From NCBI GenBank assembly GCA_947652115.1, contig OX393569.1, positions 20,834,934-20,898,933 on the forward strand: a DNA stretch of 64,000 nt, read 5' to 3'. The notes below the pieces were generated by a model. That model worked only from the letters and a program-made list of their open reading frames with translations, did no database searches and was not told where the DNA came from. Numbering within the stretch: position 1 is the stretch's first letter; every line of letters starts with the position of its first letter. Source of the stretch: Blastomussa wellsi (lineage: Eukaryota > Cnidaria > Anthozoa > Scleractinia > Plerogyridae). Positions 1 through 11,171 of this stretch are shown here, in pieces. The translations under genes were made by a program, and so were the position numbers.

Positions 1-261
1 GGGCGTCAATGGTAGCTATCCGGGAATCGTAATCTAACATGTTGTCCAGTTCTTGGAAATCTACACTATCGAAGCAAATTACGTATACCGTCAAATGCGA
101 AACTAAAAATGTATTTAAAAAATTGGATGCAAATGTCATCTGCTTCAGTTTGGTTTCCGTGTTGTCAGTAAACAGCTTTTATTTTTTGTCCAAAATGGTT
201 TGCGTAAAAAATACCATTTGGTTCTAACAGTGAGTGATATATTGTGTTGTTTACTCATCAG
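1..261. other. Intron or upstream part of IFT172, no exon recognised
   Basis: No open frame here resembles IFT172 or any other family I know. The stretch ends in a splice acceptor (TTTACTCATCAG) feeding the first IFT172 exon seen in the window, so it is most simply intron sequence of that gene. Confidence 0.6.
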
Positions 262-3200
262 AGGTGCTGAGTCTTTACTGAGTCAAGGCAAGGAGTGGGA
301 AAAGAAAGGAGAGTACAACAGAGCTATTGATATGTACATTAAGATTACACCTAACATGACCACGGATCATGAACTGGTGGAAGATGCTATGGTCAAGGTT
401 AGTCCGTTTCCAGTACACTTGCCTATAACATTGAGGTTTATCAGAGGGGAACGTAAAACGGCAAGCTGACGGACCAACCAACAGACTGACCATCAGACAG
501 ACGCACAAACCAACCAAGCAACCAACCGACTGACAGATCAACTGACCGACCATCAGACATAGAGACCAACAGACTGGAAGATGGACTGACCGACCATTAG
601 ACGGACACGCAGATACACTGACCGACCATCAGACAAACATACAGACCAATGAACCAACATACCTTGGGGTCGACTGAGCGACCATCTGTCAGACAGACAG
701 ACCAAAAGACCTATCGATCGACTGGCCGACCATCAGACAGACGTACAGACCAAAGAACCAACATACCTAGGGGTCGACTGAACGACCATCTGTCAGACAG
801 ACAGACCAAAAGACCTATCGATCGACTGACCGACCATCAGACAAACATACAGACCAAAGAACCAACATACCTAGGGGTCGACTGAACGACCATCTGTCAG
901 ACAGACAGACCAAAAGACCTATCGATCGACTGGCCGACCATCAGACAGACGTACAGATCAACAGACAGACTGATAAACAGCCACACAGACAGACTGATTT
1001 TGTTTGACAGAATAATTATATTATCTAAATCCTAATCGGTCCGAAACAGTAAAGAAGTAAGTTCTTACTATAAGTGACTGTTAGCGTTGTGTTTAATTTT
1101 CAGGCTGTGGAACTAGCTATGAAATTCGTAAGTGATCGAGCCTATGATGTGGCGAGTGTCGCTTGTCCACGACTGGCGGAGATCAAGTGCTATGAACAGG
1201 TCTGTAGCAGTCTGTCAGAATGTTGTTTGGATTTCAAGGAATGAGACAACCTTGTTTTGTACCAACATTTTTGTACTGTTTGGGGAGAGAGAAGAGATCT
1301 TAGTGCGAGATTTTTAGAAACCAAAAAAATGTATGGAGCGTGGCGTGAAATACTGATGTCGAATGCTAAGAATAAAGGTTAAAAATTGTCGAGGTTTAGT
1401 TATAACGAATCATATTTCCAGAAAGGGTTTGCATGTGGGTACACATATGCATGTACCGATGTGATTGGAAGACGTAATTGCTTAAAGTGGATGCATTTAG
1501 TTTCTTTCTTTCACCTTCAAGCTGTGGACATCTTTGCCTGCCACATGCGTGGATGTGAACGCCTTTACTTTAGCAATGTGGTTTCAAACACTGATTTATT
1601 TTACGTCTTTTTAGGCTGGTGAATTGTACCTTGGGGTTGAGATGGTTAAAGAAGCCATTGATGTGTATATCCAGGGTGAACTGTGGCCCAAAGCCAAGAG
1701 ATGTGCGGCGGAAATGGCGCCAAAGTACGTGACCGTTTGAACACTTAGTTAGATTACAAAATGGGTCCGCGGGTCAAAAATTGAGATCTTTAGTGAACAT
1801 TAATAACGTGGTTTAACCTGTCAGCAGCAGAAAAAAAACAAAAGCTGTTTTCGTCCCAAAGTTCTTAGGCATTTTGACGTGCGAGCGAGTATGGGGTTCC
1901 CCCTCCCTGTTTTCTTCCTTAACCTGTTCGCAGGCTAAGGAACCTTCAGTTGTGTCAGTGTTTACATGTGGAAGGATTGTAGTGCAACATATCTGTTCCA
2001 CGTTTTCGCGAGTTCCCGTGGTGTTGGCTTTTCTTTGCACAAATCGTTTGCCGATCAGTAACACACTGTTACGTCTCAGGTTTAAAATGAGTTCCTCTGT
2101 GTGTTAGGTATGAGCAGTACGTTGAGGACGCCTACGTCGCGTTCTTGAAACAGAAAGGACAAGCTGAACAGGTCAGTAAAATAACTCATTATCCACCGTT
2201 GGAAAGTGAGTTAATTAATGTGGCCTGAAAAGTGAGGGGTAGGGTAATGTCGCGTCGTGTTAGTTAATTTTATTGCGGTTTGATAACGTTAGGAAAATTA
2301 TAAAATTTTTAGGAATCTGCATTTCATCGTCGCAGTCTATATCTATTATCAAGTTTCATTTTTTCACGAATGGAATATTTATAGTATACCACGAGAAGGC
2401 CTAATATAAATATTTCATCTATGCATCTACAAGTGTAAGAGTATAAGAGTGGTTTTGACCTCTCTCGTTTCTTGTTAAATATTACAATTCAACTCATAAG
2501 CCACACATGTACGCATTGCTCTCTCTCTCTTTTGATCTCTCATTTCAGTTGGTTGACGTGGATGTGATCGCTGGTCTTGATATGATGGTACAACGAGGGC
2601 AGTGGGAAAAAGCTATCGAAACCGCTGAGCAGCAGGTGAGTCACGTGGCATGATACAGCGTCACGTTACGATGTTAAACTACGCTGTGTTGTTTTGCGTA
2701 ACAATATCTCGCGTTGTGTTACACCCCTTTTCTTTTTTTGTCTGTAACGCATAGTTCTCTGTGTTATGTTTATATTACCGGCACATGGTGTTACTAACGA
2801 CATGTCACGTTATATTAGTATTTTGTTGTGTAAGGTTTCGTCACGCCATCTTCGCCTCTTTGTTTCTCTTAGGGCTACGAAGTTCTCAGTAAATACGTTG
2901 CGTTATACGCTGCTAATCTGATCAAAGACGGCAACACGTTGAAGGCTCTGGACTTGTTCTGTAGATACGGTGCTCCGGCTAATCCGCAGGTAGACTCCTC
3001 TCTCTACTAACTTGGTATCAATATCTTTCAGGTTATTGTTGAAAAGTTTACCTGGCACCTAATCACCTTTAATTTTTTCTTTCCAACAGAACTTTAATAT
3101 TTACAAGCGGGTTATAACAGACATTATATCAATGCCTGGACTCAGATCTGCCGACAGTTACCGCACATGGGCCGACCTAAGGGATGTGTTGTTTGAGATT

Positions 3201-6200
3201 GTAAGTGGAATAGCTTTAAACACGCTTTGAGGCATATATATAAAGCAGTAAAAACATGATATCAAACTGGTTCTAAGGCCTTGGTAGTTTGCAGGTAGCT
3301 AAGCTATTCTATCTGTGTATACAGAGGTTGTAAAATGTTGCCGTCGAAAGATTTTATTTGGTTTGTTTTTCTCAATTTGGTTTTATATTTTCTTGTTTAT
3401 GTTCTCTTGTAACTTATTTTAGGTTGAAGGGTTGAGTAAGGGTTCAGCGGCTGGCACACCGCCGGCTCAAGAGTTTGATGTCATGTTGGAGGTCGTCCAT
3501 TATTACAGTACCAGATGCGCCTGCATGCAACACAAATCACTGGTAAGCGGTCACTGACTTCGTCACATGATTAGTAACATATGTTTGTTTGGTACTAGAC
3601 TGCTGCTCGCATTCCTTCTTTAGCTCAATATGACACTGTTTCATTCATTCTCGTCCCCAGAGCCACTTGGCCCTCTTAGCCGGCTGGGCCTGTGCACGAG
3701 GAACAAGTGGCTCTGGGGACACATGATTTGATTGACTGAAATCAAACAATGGGAGTCCAATCATATCAGCCGTTTTAAAATCCCAGATCATTAGCACGTT
3801 TAAAACGGCTGATGTGATTGGACTCCCTTTGTTTGATTTCAGCCAATCGAATCATGTGTCCCCAGAGCCACTTGTCCCTCTTAGCCGGCTGGGTCTGTGC
3901 ATGAGGTACGCCTGGGTACGCCTGGGTACTAGGCTGGAAGTTTAAACGCGAAAGTCGTCGTGTGGAACTTGCAGTTCTGCGGTTCGTTATTTATAACTTT
4001 GTGTTATTTTTTCCCAACAGGATACCCTGGCGGCCAAATTATCGATTTCTCTTCTCCGACATTCTGATGTTATTCCTTGTGATAAAGCTTTTTACGAAGC
4101 CGGAGTTGCAGCCAAGGTCAGCGATTTATTTCATGTTTAACCTTTTTTATTTCCTTAGATCAGTTAGATGCTCAGAGCTCCTTTATAATTATTTCTTGGT
4201 AAACTGTTCGTGCCACCCAAAATGTATACCATTCACGTGTGAAACACTGCATTTGCTCTCTGTTCTTAAAGAGTACGCCTTGGTATGCTAATTACAGCAC
4301 CATTTTTCAATGAACTCTCATGACAAATCCATTGTTTAGTGGTGATTGTTACGCGTTTTACTCTTTGTAATCTTCAGGGCCCAGTTGTTCGAATGTCGAT
4401 TAGTGTTAACCCGGGGTTAAATTTTAATCTGGGTTTCTTTTTATTTTGTTCAAAAGCATTTTCTCCAATACTTTTCTCTATTGTTTTTAGAGTAATCAAT
4501 CATCAAACTATAGACTAAAATAATTCAACTGAAATCGCTTTTTAAGCTTTCATATCTGAATTCAAATTTCGCTCTAACCCTAGATTATATTAACCCAGCT
4601 TTGAACAACCCAGCCCAGAGAGTAATAAAGGATTTATTTCCTTCCGACAGGGCGTTGGCTGGGACAATATGGCTTTTGTGTTCCTTAACCGTTATCTGGA
4701 TCTGAGCGAGGTAAGCGAATAAAATATTTTTGAGTTGCAAATAAAGTTGCTTTGTCGAGGAGACGTTTTTGCTTTCTTGGTGCGTGTTATTTTTGTCATG
4801 GAGCAATTTGTTTCCTCGGCTGTTGAAGTTTGTTATCTCTTGCAGGGTATTGAGGAGGGCAGTCTAGACATGTTGGATAACAGTGATTTCGCGGACACGG
4901 ATATTCCATTTGAAGTCCCAGTTCCCGAAAAACAGCACTTGCCGGTGAGTTAGAAAATCAGGCAAAAGAAAACAAGACAACTGATTTCCAAGCCAACACA
5001 GCAATGTCTTAATTAGATTTGCTCTCAGTCTAACATATATGTTACATCAACTGTTTTAGCTCAGTATCAGCTCCGCGTTGACAAATTACATTTTTGATGT
5101 CACTTTCGACAAGATGACAGAGCTGACGAAGTTGAATCATTCTGAGACAAGTGTATCTGTAAAAACTGATATGGCTGTCTACGTGACAGAATTTATCTGC
5201 ACTTGAGCTACACCATAACACTTCATAACTGTTTCCTGCGTGTTTATTTTCAGGAGGAAAAACGCGAGGAGGTAAAAGAGTGGGTGTTAGCTGTCTCGAT
5301 GGACCAAAAGGTTGGTTTAAAACTTGTTTTATATGGAAAGTGGACGAGTCAGTCTTTTCCTTTTTTTTTTTCATTTCATGTTTACTTTGGGTAATAGTGT
5401 TATGATTTTACTTGGTAAACAACCCATAGTGTAAATAAACCGTTCCACGCATTTCAAACAATGAGAAAATTCCAGAGTATCCCATGCTGTAAAAGACAGT
5501 CTGTCAATCGTTTTTTTTTTCTGGCCCTTTAACGTTTTCCAGGTGGAACAGGTTTTGCCGACGGACGAGCGTGACACCTATGAGGCATGCCTTGTAGCTG
5601 TCAACACTGGCATTACATCGCCACCATGTGTTATAACAGGTAATATTTTGTTTCCTCTTTTACAAGACTCATTTAGTCAGGTGAAAATGGAGCTTGGGTA
5701 CTTTTTTGTCTCGTTTTACTAAAAAAAGTACTGGGCAGCAAACAACATTATTTTCTTGTTTTAGGATATCCTGTTCTACGAAACAAAATCGAGTTCAAAC
5801 GGCCGGGCAAGGCTGCTAACAAAGAGGACTGGAACAAGTTTATCATGGCTACCAAGGTGGGGTCATTGTTCTTCATCAGTGGTCGACTCTTTCTTTCGGA
5901 ATAGCCCAATTTCGATATTTTAAAATTCAGCCGAAAACAATAGACATTACTACGAGGCTTTGGGGAATAAACCCCACAAACTCTACAGTTTATTCCCCAG
6001 AGCCTCGTACTGAGGTCTTATTTTAGGATCTATTGGCGTGAGGCACTATATTGACCCTTACAATGAAACACAAAACGTCACAGCAACGCTGTTAAACAAA
6101 TAGAGGTAGATAGGTTACAGTTAGGTGTTGGGTTACTGCTTCATCGGAGAAGTTCGTTAAGCCGCAAAACGTATAACAGAAATCCGGTTTTCAACTGCAT

Positions 6201-6431
6201 TTGTCACTGTAGCTCCTCTAGAGACCATTAAAAGATTTTCCTTTCGTGTAACTAATTGTTCAGTATTTTCTTTTTGTTTATAAACTAACCTCGTGTAACC
6301 TCCAAAGGGCAGTTATCCCACCATCCTTTTCTCGTTGCCAGGTCTCCCACAGCCAGGAGTGCCAGGATGTACTGCGTTTTCTGGGGAAGTGGTGCGGAGC
6401 ACCTCAAAACCCTTCTTATTCTTTTAACTAA
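262..6431 (+). CDS. IFT172: Intraflagellar transport protein 172, C-terminal 476 residues (5' end outside window)
   Basis: IFT172 is a peripheral subunit of the IFT-B complex that carries cargo along ciliary microtubules and works at the anterograde/retrograde switch at the ciliary tip. The window holds 15 exons: 262-397, 1104-1199, 1615-1724, 2108-2171, 2549-2635, 2873-2989, 3090-3200, 3423-3542, 4021-4116, 4651-4710, 4846-4944, 5254-5310, 5543-5639, 5765-5856 and 6342-6431. All have GT-AG borders and the phases join without a break to the TAA at 6429. Family-diagnostic strings are [54 protein letters not shown] [16 protein letters not shown]-like [15 protein letters not shown] and [14 protein letters not shown]. 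The region is the helical TPR-like C-terminal part of a protein of about 1750 residues. It looks intact, and the same-strand Kunitz cluster follows 1.7 kb downstream. Confidence 0.95.
462..1003. repeat. Minisatellite with 104-bp unit in an IFT172 intron
   Basis: The intron is filled with GACCGACC/GACAGACA-type sequence. Within it a 104-bp unit beginning CCGACCATCAGACA recurs at 622, 726, 830 and 934, giving three nearly identical full units plus a partial one. Each unit carries GGGGTCGACTGA and CCTATCGATCGACTG. Open frames here are repeat-driven and not coding. Confidence 0.9.
3650..3906. mobile_element. Palindromic MITE, CTCGTCCCCAGAG family I, copy 1
   Basis: The element lies in the IFT172 intron between exons 3423-3542 and 4021-4116. 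It starts CTCGTCCCCAGAGCCAC and includes CTTAGCCGGCTGGGCCTGTG, which returns in direct orientation near 3880. The interior (GGGAGTCCAATCA ... TGATTGGACTCCC) is a near-perfect fold-back. There is no open frame of note, so it is non-autonomous. A diverged relative is at 33123-33346. Confidence 0.8.
4377..4616. mobile_element. Short TIR element with GGGCCCAGTTGTTCGAA-type ends
   Basis: The left end reads GGGCCCAGTTGTTCGAA and the right end TTGAACAACCCAGCCC, an imperfect inverted repeat. Next inside are TTAACCCGGGGTTAAA and TATTAACCCAG. It is about 240 bp and AT-rich, has no ORF, and sits in the IFT172 intron before exon 4651-4710. It is most likely a non-autonomous DNA transposon. Confidence 0.65.
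5951..6009. repeat. Short palindrome in the last IFT172 intron
   Basis: TACGAGGCTTTGGGGAATAAAC is mirrored by GTTTATTCCCCAGAGCCTCGTA, giving a hairpin with arms of about 22 bp and a spacer of about 15 bp. It probably is the remnant or core of a MITE. Confidence 0.7.
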
Positions 6432-6600
6432 GACAGTTACCAGACATTTCATCGAAGTTCGGTTATTTATCACCATCAAAAACTGTTGCACATCTACAGA
6501 GATCCAAGGCGATCAGTGATATTTATGATTGTTGTAAATAACGTGAATCTTATAGTGTATTAGTGTTGTACAAAAGTGTTATTTCATGTTGAAAAAATTC

Positions 6601-6606
6601 ATTAAA
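6601..6606 (+). terminator. Candidate IFT172 polyadenylation signal
   Basis: ATTAAA, the commonest variant signal, lies 170 bp after the IFT172 stop codon in AT-rich sequence. Confidence 0.4.
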
Positions 6607-7595
6607 CAAACGTGCGTGTGAAATAGTAGTGTAATGTACTCTGCTCTTTCAGTTTGAGTCTGTTGCCAGTTCTACTCTCCAAAAGAAACAATAAGTAATC
6701 TGGGCACCATCCAAAAGATTACGAGGCCGTGACAAACATTAACCTTTTTAACGAAGTATTAAGTAAAAACTACAAACTTCGATTAAGACCGCCACGTATC
6801 CCCATTGTTGTGTGCGAACAGATCACGGAAAGGAAAGACTGCTGTAAAGGAAAGACGTTTTGTTGAAAGTTGACCTGTCGATAGTCAGTTTACCCGACAA
6901 ACTTTATTCTAATCGACGCGGTTTACAAAATTTACAAACTTTCTTGCCACATGTATGCTATTCGAGGCGGGACAAGATAAACAATATTTTACAGTTCATA
7001 GTTTTGAGAAGAAATGGACTTCACAGAAAGTACAATGACAGAGAACAGAGAAAGAAAAAATCCAAAAGTCATTAAATAACAATAAATCACTCACAGAGAA
7101 ACTCACAATGGTGTAGTAAAGAAAGACGATAAGTAACAAAAGAAAACTAACAATTATGGAAGAGAATTCAACAAGATTTCTTTAGATGAAGGAGCTATGA
7201 CAGGGCAGAGCAAAGCTCTGAAAGACGGGAGACTTCATCATGGTTAAACCTATGTCGGCTACGCGTTCGAGTTCCAGATTTATAAACCGATTCTTGTAAA
7301 AACGTTAAGCATTTTCCGTCCTCGAGAACTTAACATAAAATGATTCGTTTGAAGAAGATCTAGTTCTATAATTATTAATCTGAGAAGTTTGACCGAATAG
7401 CTTGAGAATGTTAACTGGTGCAGTATGTCTGTCGATGTCATACATTAAATAGCTGCACGCTCGGAAGAGAAGACTGGGTAGCGGAAGACAATTGGATTTG
7501 ATAAAGGGAACAGCATGTGACTTTGATTTTCCAAAGTAGATTAGTCAACCTTCAGTACAATGTAATTCAAGATTGCGACAATTCTTGGGTTTCAA

Positions 7596-7733
7596 CCACG
7601 TGACAGGGCGGCCATGTTGGGGGTCCAAACAATAGACATTTTCTTCGAAGGATTTACATAAAAATAGAATTTAGTTCCCATGGGAGAGAAGTGCAATTGT
7701 TCTTGACCACCAACATGGCCTCCATGACGTCAC
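7596..7733. mobile_element. Small inverted-repeat element
   Basis: TGACAGGGCGGCCATGTTGG at the left is matched in inverse by CCAACATGGCCTCCATGACGTCA at the right. The next inner blocks GGTCCAAACAAT and ATTGTTCTTGACC also pair. It is about 138 bp without coding capacity and is consistent with a MITE. Confidence 0.6.
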
Positions 7734-7741
7734 TTGCAAGC

Positions 7742-7968
7742 CAGCAATTAGCAAACTTCCGCCCATCTGGAGCGAGGTTAAACGTTTTTGGAATACAAAA
7801 TTGCTGTTTGTTTAGCTTGTCATTCGCCTCTTCATTGCGGCAATTAGCAACTTCCTGCCCTCCGTGTTTTAGTAAACTTTATACTCGAAATGCAAATTTG
7901 CAGCTATTAATTTACCCCGCCTTGGTAATAAAAACTGATTGTGCTAATTTGTAACTTCCTGCCCTCCT
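7742..7968 (+). repeat. Three spaced copies of a TTAGCAACTTCCTGCCCTCC-like motif upstream of Kunitz gene 1
   Basis: Variants of GCAATTAGCAACTTCCTGCCC occur at about 7745, 7840 and 7940, roughly 95-100 bp apart. Each is followed by a short gene-specific stretch. They could be a locally duplicated regulatory block; this is inference from position. Confidence 0.5.
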
Positions 7969-8066
7969 TGTACGAGGTCAATTGTTCCGTTTAACTTCCT
8001 TGAGTGAAGTCTCATAAAACGGATTCAATTACAAGATCATCACTCGTTCTTCCTTGTTCTACGAAA

Positions 8067-8074
8067 TATAAAAG
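8067..8074 (+). promoter_or_regulatory. TATA box of Kunitz gene 1
   Basis: TATAAAAG lies 68 bp before the start codon. That leaves room for a transcription start near 8097 and a 5' UTR of about 40 bp, as is usual for small secreted-protein genes. Confidence 0.6.
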
Positions 8075-8134
8075 GCCATTATATTCACAGAACGGAACAA
8101 ACTTGAAAGAAAGTTCTCTGTAAAATTCTGCAAC

Positions 8135-8934
8135 ATGTTGTTTCGTGTTCTATTCCTTTGTCTTCTAATCGTCGTTGCAACAGGTGAGTCAATAGCAATT
8201 TCACATTTGTTTTTAATAAAGCGTTTGTTTTACGTAACGCCCTTCTCAGAAATACACTTGGACCGGAATTATAATCTTTACAATGCCTCAGTTATTCTAA
8301 AAGAACAGCTTACAGGCGGTTCGATGTTCAATAACTAGTATCATTGACTTCGAAGGGAACAAATAACGACCGTCATGCAGATCGGAGACCTAGTACAAGA
8401 GATCGAGCCCGAGTACGACTTGATTAATTAATTAATCCACTTCAGTTACGTTCCCAGACCCTTTAATCCTCCGAATTGCTTACCAGTTGAAAAGGAGACT
8501 AACGTGTTGGAGATTGGTATGAAATGTGATAACCAAAAGCAGAAGTACTACTTTTAAAACCCCGTACTCCGATTTGAATGTCCCTGATTACAGTACAACG
8601 CCCTTTACTTGTACCAGACGAGCTGTAAACGCGAGAAATTTGCGGGGCATTTACAGCACTTAAAATTGCACCAGTGTGCACGAAACACGCACTTACACGT
8701 GCTGAAATCTTCTTAAGTGCAACAATATTGTCCCTTTTTATTTCAGATGCGACAAACCGTTGCTGTCTACGCAAAGATGGAGGTCTTGGCCATTCATCTG
8801 TACTTCGCTTCTATTACAATAAAGACACTAACCAGTGTGACCGTTTCCGCTTCCGTGGAGCGTTTGGAAATGAGAACAATTTCGAATCAAAGCAAATGTG
8901 TCTAGAGGCTTGTGACGGCGCAGTATGCCCCTAA
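8135..8934 (+). CDS. Secreted Kunitz-fold protein lacking the Cys14-Cys38 disulfide (78 aa)
   Basis: Coding exons are 8135-8183 (signal peptide, MLFRVLFLCLLIVVAT) and 8747-8934 (domain). The split-codon junction gives DATNRCC at the mature start. The Kunitz frame is clear: [28 protein letters not shown] and CLEAC. By BPTI numbering, Cys14 has become Gly and Cys38 has become Ala. Cys5, 30, 51 and 55 remain, and two extra cysteines occur at position 6 and about five residues after Cys55. The would-be P1 residue is His, and the reactive-loop Gly-Pro-Cys is gone, so canonical protease inhibition is unlikely. Conkunitzin-type proteins are known to lack this same bond. A channel-binding or structural role is possible but unproven. 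A 3' UTR intron (8947-9651) follows, with AATAAA at 9858. Confidence 0.9.
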
Positions 8935-9651
8935 AAAGTTCTACAGGTAAGCAGATATGTTTTATGTTCAATTGGTGAAAACTGTCCCACCTTCAGTCGT
9001 TCTAGACCCTAGGTGACCATATTATTGTGAAACGATTGCTAAATATGACACGGAAGTACTTGCTTTCCATGATCTTACAGAGAAAACCTCGTTCCCAGGA
9101 TCTCTCTCCTTTTTCTCCCTTCTCGTAATGGACGTGGTCAAGGGAAAAAAAGAGTCACACCAGTGCAGTGGGAAGACTGCCTCGTACTCAGTCGCCTCAA
9201 AGTTTCTTGTAAACACAAGGGTCATGGGAAGGGTCTTTGCGCGCTTCAGAAGTCGTTCTCAAGAGTCTCCAAAAACCAAGTCAATATATGCACTACTGTG
9301 TCGTTCTATTGTGTGAAGTCCATTGTGCTAGGCCCCACTGTTGTGTTCTTTGTAACGTACTTCGGGAATTGGCACATGGCGCTCGACCCGTTCTCAACCT
9401 TTGCCCCAAAAGATTAAGGACGTGCCTGAATACGAGGTAGGTGGGAAGACCTGATTGACTCCCATCGCCTTTGTTTTTTTTACTAGTTACAGTAACGTTA
9501 AACGTCACAAAAATGTCCTTACTTTGCAGTGGAAAAATGCTATTTTAAATGACGTTTTATTATTATTTTGTTATTTAGTTTTTGCTTTTTCTCGATGGGG
9601 AAATGTTTCTCATTTAGTATCAGTAATTATGTGTTCTTATTCAATTTTCAG

Positions 9652-9880
9652 ATGTGAAAGAGCATGTCAGCAAAGAGCTTGCAGGAGTTTTCTTATTTTG
9701 CAGTATAACATTAACTTCAAACAGCTGGAAATAGAAATAAAAACAGAGAAAATAGCTAAAATGAAATTCAACTAAAAAAAGTTTATTTGTTTGATTATAT
9801 TGCAAATTAAAATTTCCAAAGTGTGTATTAGTTTATCGAAACAGTATAAAAAAATTCAATAAAGTGTATATAGTTTATCG
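9652..9880 (+). other. Probable 3' UTR exon of Kunitz gene 1 with poly(A) signal
   Basis: After the stop at 8934 there is a strong donor (CTACAG/GTAAGC at 8947) and a matching acceptor (CAATTTTCAG ending 9651). The AT-rich sequence that follows carries AATAAA at 9858-9863. The structure parallels Kunitz gene 3, which also has a donor just after its stop. Confidence 0.5.
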
Positions 9881-10242
9881 AAGCTGCAGTAGGTTGTTGG
9901 TTTGATTCATGGTCTGATATCATTACATTCTTCTCCCCCCCCGGGAGGTATTTGTGAACGGGCGTGCGCTAAAAGCCTTTCAGGTACGTTATTGGTAAAG
10001 GTCAAGGTTACGTCTGTGTACGAGACGGGTGGCCCATCAGGCCGGACCTTATCCCCGTTTTCTCAGCATGGAGCGACAGGGAGTATTTCTACTTCCCCCC
10101 TGGTTGTTCGTAATTTTTTAATTATTTGGAATCCAAAGTCGAGATACTATCTATTGTATAAGACTCCAAATAAAACATGTATGTCTGTAAGTCCATCGCT
10201 GCGTTAACCCCCCCCCCCCCCTCCCCCCGCCCCCCAGCATTA

Positions 10243-10356
10243 AATTCACTGGTACCCACACACTGGGTAGAGAGTAAGGTGTTTTGTCCAAGAAAACAAC
10301 CCAGTGCCCCGGTCAGGGCTCGAATCCGGGTCGCCCAATGCGGAGTCCAGCGCACT
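10243..10356 (-). mobile_element. tRNA-derived SINE fragment
   Basis: Read on the minus strand, it runs TTAGTGCGCTGGACT followed by GACCCGGATTCGAGCC. This resembles the A-box and B-box region of a tRNA-like SINE head. The element is interrupted right at the A box by the adjacent TTTACACG fold-back element, suggesting nested insertion. Confidence 0.5.
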
Positions 10357-10360
10357 AAGG

Positions 10361-10618
10361 CTACGTTTACACGAGACCGGACCGGAACGGCTTCTGTTTA
10401 CATTGAACCGTTTGGAACCGATCCGGGTGTTTACACGGGATCGTTCTGGAACCGGACCAGCACGGATACAAAACTGGACCTGTTGATTTTCAGGTCCAGT
10501 TTTGGATCCGTTTGGATCCGTTTCGGAAAGGTTCCAGGACGGTCCCGCGTAAACAGAAGGCCTATCCGGTCCAATTTTCGGACCGGGTACGTTTGGAACC
10601 GGTCCCGTGTAAACATTG
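10361..10618. mobile_element. Fold-back MITE with CTACGTTTACACGAGACCGG-like ends
   Basis: The left arm (TACGTTTACACGAGACCGG) is inverted at the right (CCGGTCCCGTGTAAACATTG). The centre is a tight hairpin, AAACTGGACCTG facing CAGGTCCAGTTTT. Overlapping ORFs on both strands arise from the palindrome and are not genes. A related element lies at 16985-17172. Confidence 0.75.
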
Positions 10619-11005
10619 CATAAATGTCAGGCCCACGTGCCTCCCTATGCTATTATCAATACACAATCGGTTCATCGGCGATTCAAAGGGGCTATTAGCA
10701 ATATCTTATAAAACAAGTTCCCACCCTCCTTTGACGAGGTCAGTTGCATCAAAGTAACTTTACTGAAAACGAAATCTCAGGTTCTATTGATCGTGTTCTC
10801 ACCTGCCAGGAATAAATTATCTAGGGGGAATTGAGCAGATGATCACGTCGAAAACATCTAGACCAAGAGCTTAATTCTCCCAAGGAGAATTAAACGAAAT
10901 ATATGACCAACAGTAGGGAGAATTCACGTGCTAAATTTGAAGTGCGATACTTCCGGATGGCATAAATTTTGTGTAACACAAGACGTTTTAGAATTACTCC
11001 CGTAA

Positions 11006-11171
11006 AGGTGGATTTCCACTGTCGCGTGTTTTTTTACGTGCGTTTACGTGCGTAAAAAAAATTAGAGACAATGTATGAACGGCTTGCGTAAACGTGTACG
11101 CAAGTTTTCCATACATCGTCTATAATTTTATTTACGCACGTAAAAAATTACGCGACAGTGGAAATCCACCT
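11006..11171. mobile_element. Palindromic 166-bp MITE inserted in the Kunitz gene 2 promoter
   Basis: AGGTGGATTTCCACTGTCGCG at the left is inverted exactly at the right (CGCGACAGTGGAAATCCACCT). TTTTTTACGTGCG and CGCACGTAAAAAATT nest inside. The flanks (ACTCCCGTAA / GGAGACAAAG) match uninterrupted duplicates at about 11248 and 12605 (TTCC-TGAGACAAAG), so the insertion boundaries can be read against empty sites. Confidence 0.85.

Larger units (their letters stand above)
6607..8066. other. Intergenic region between IFT172 and the Kunitz cluster
   Basis: No coding exon could be supported. It contains an inverted repeat at 7596-7733 and three spaced copies of a promoter-proximal repeat at about 7745, 7840 and 7940 ahead of the first Kunitz gene. 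The ORFs in this stretch have no recognisable domains. Confidence 0.6.
9881..11005. other. Spacer between Kunitz genes 1 and 2
   Basis: No gene is seen. The spacer contains a C-tract (10207-10234), a tRNA-SINE-like fragment, a TTTACACG fold-back element, and the start of sequence duplicated between the promoters of Kunitz genes 2 and 3 (CTTTGACGAGGTCA near 10730 and again near 12403). Confidence 0.6.

Noticed and set aside
9128..9440. Overlapping 60-84 aa ORFs after Kunitz gene 1
   Set aside because: They lie in the proposed 3' UTR intron, in several frames, and include a CCTCGTTCCCAGG repeat fragment.
10177..10757. 148-, 61- and 81-aa ORFs on both strands
   Set aside because: The palindromic MITE at 10361-10618 yields mirrored open frames with no domain or splice support.
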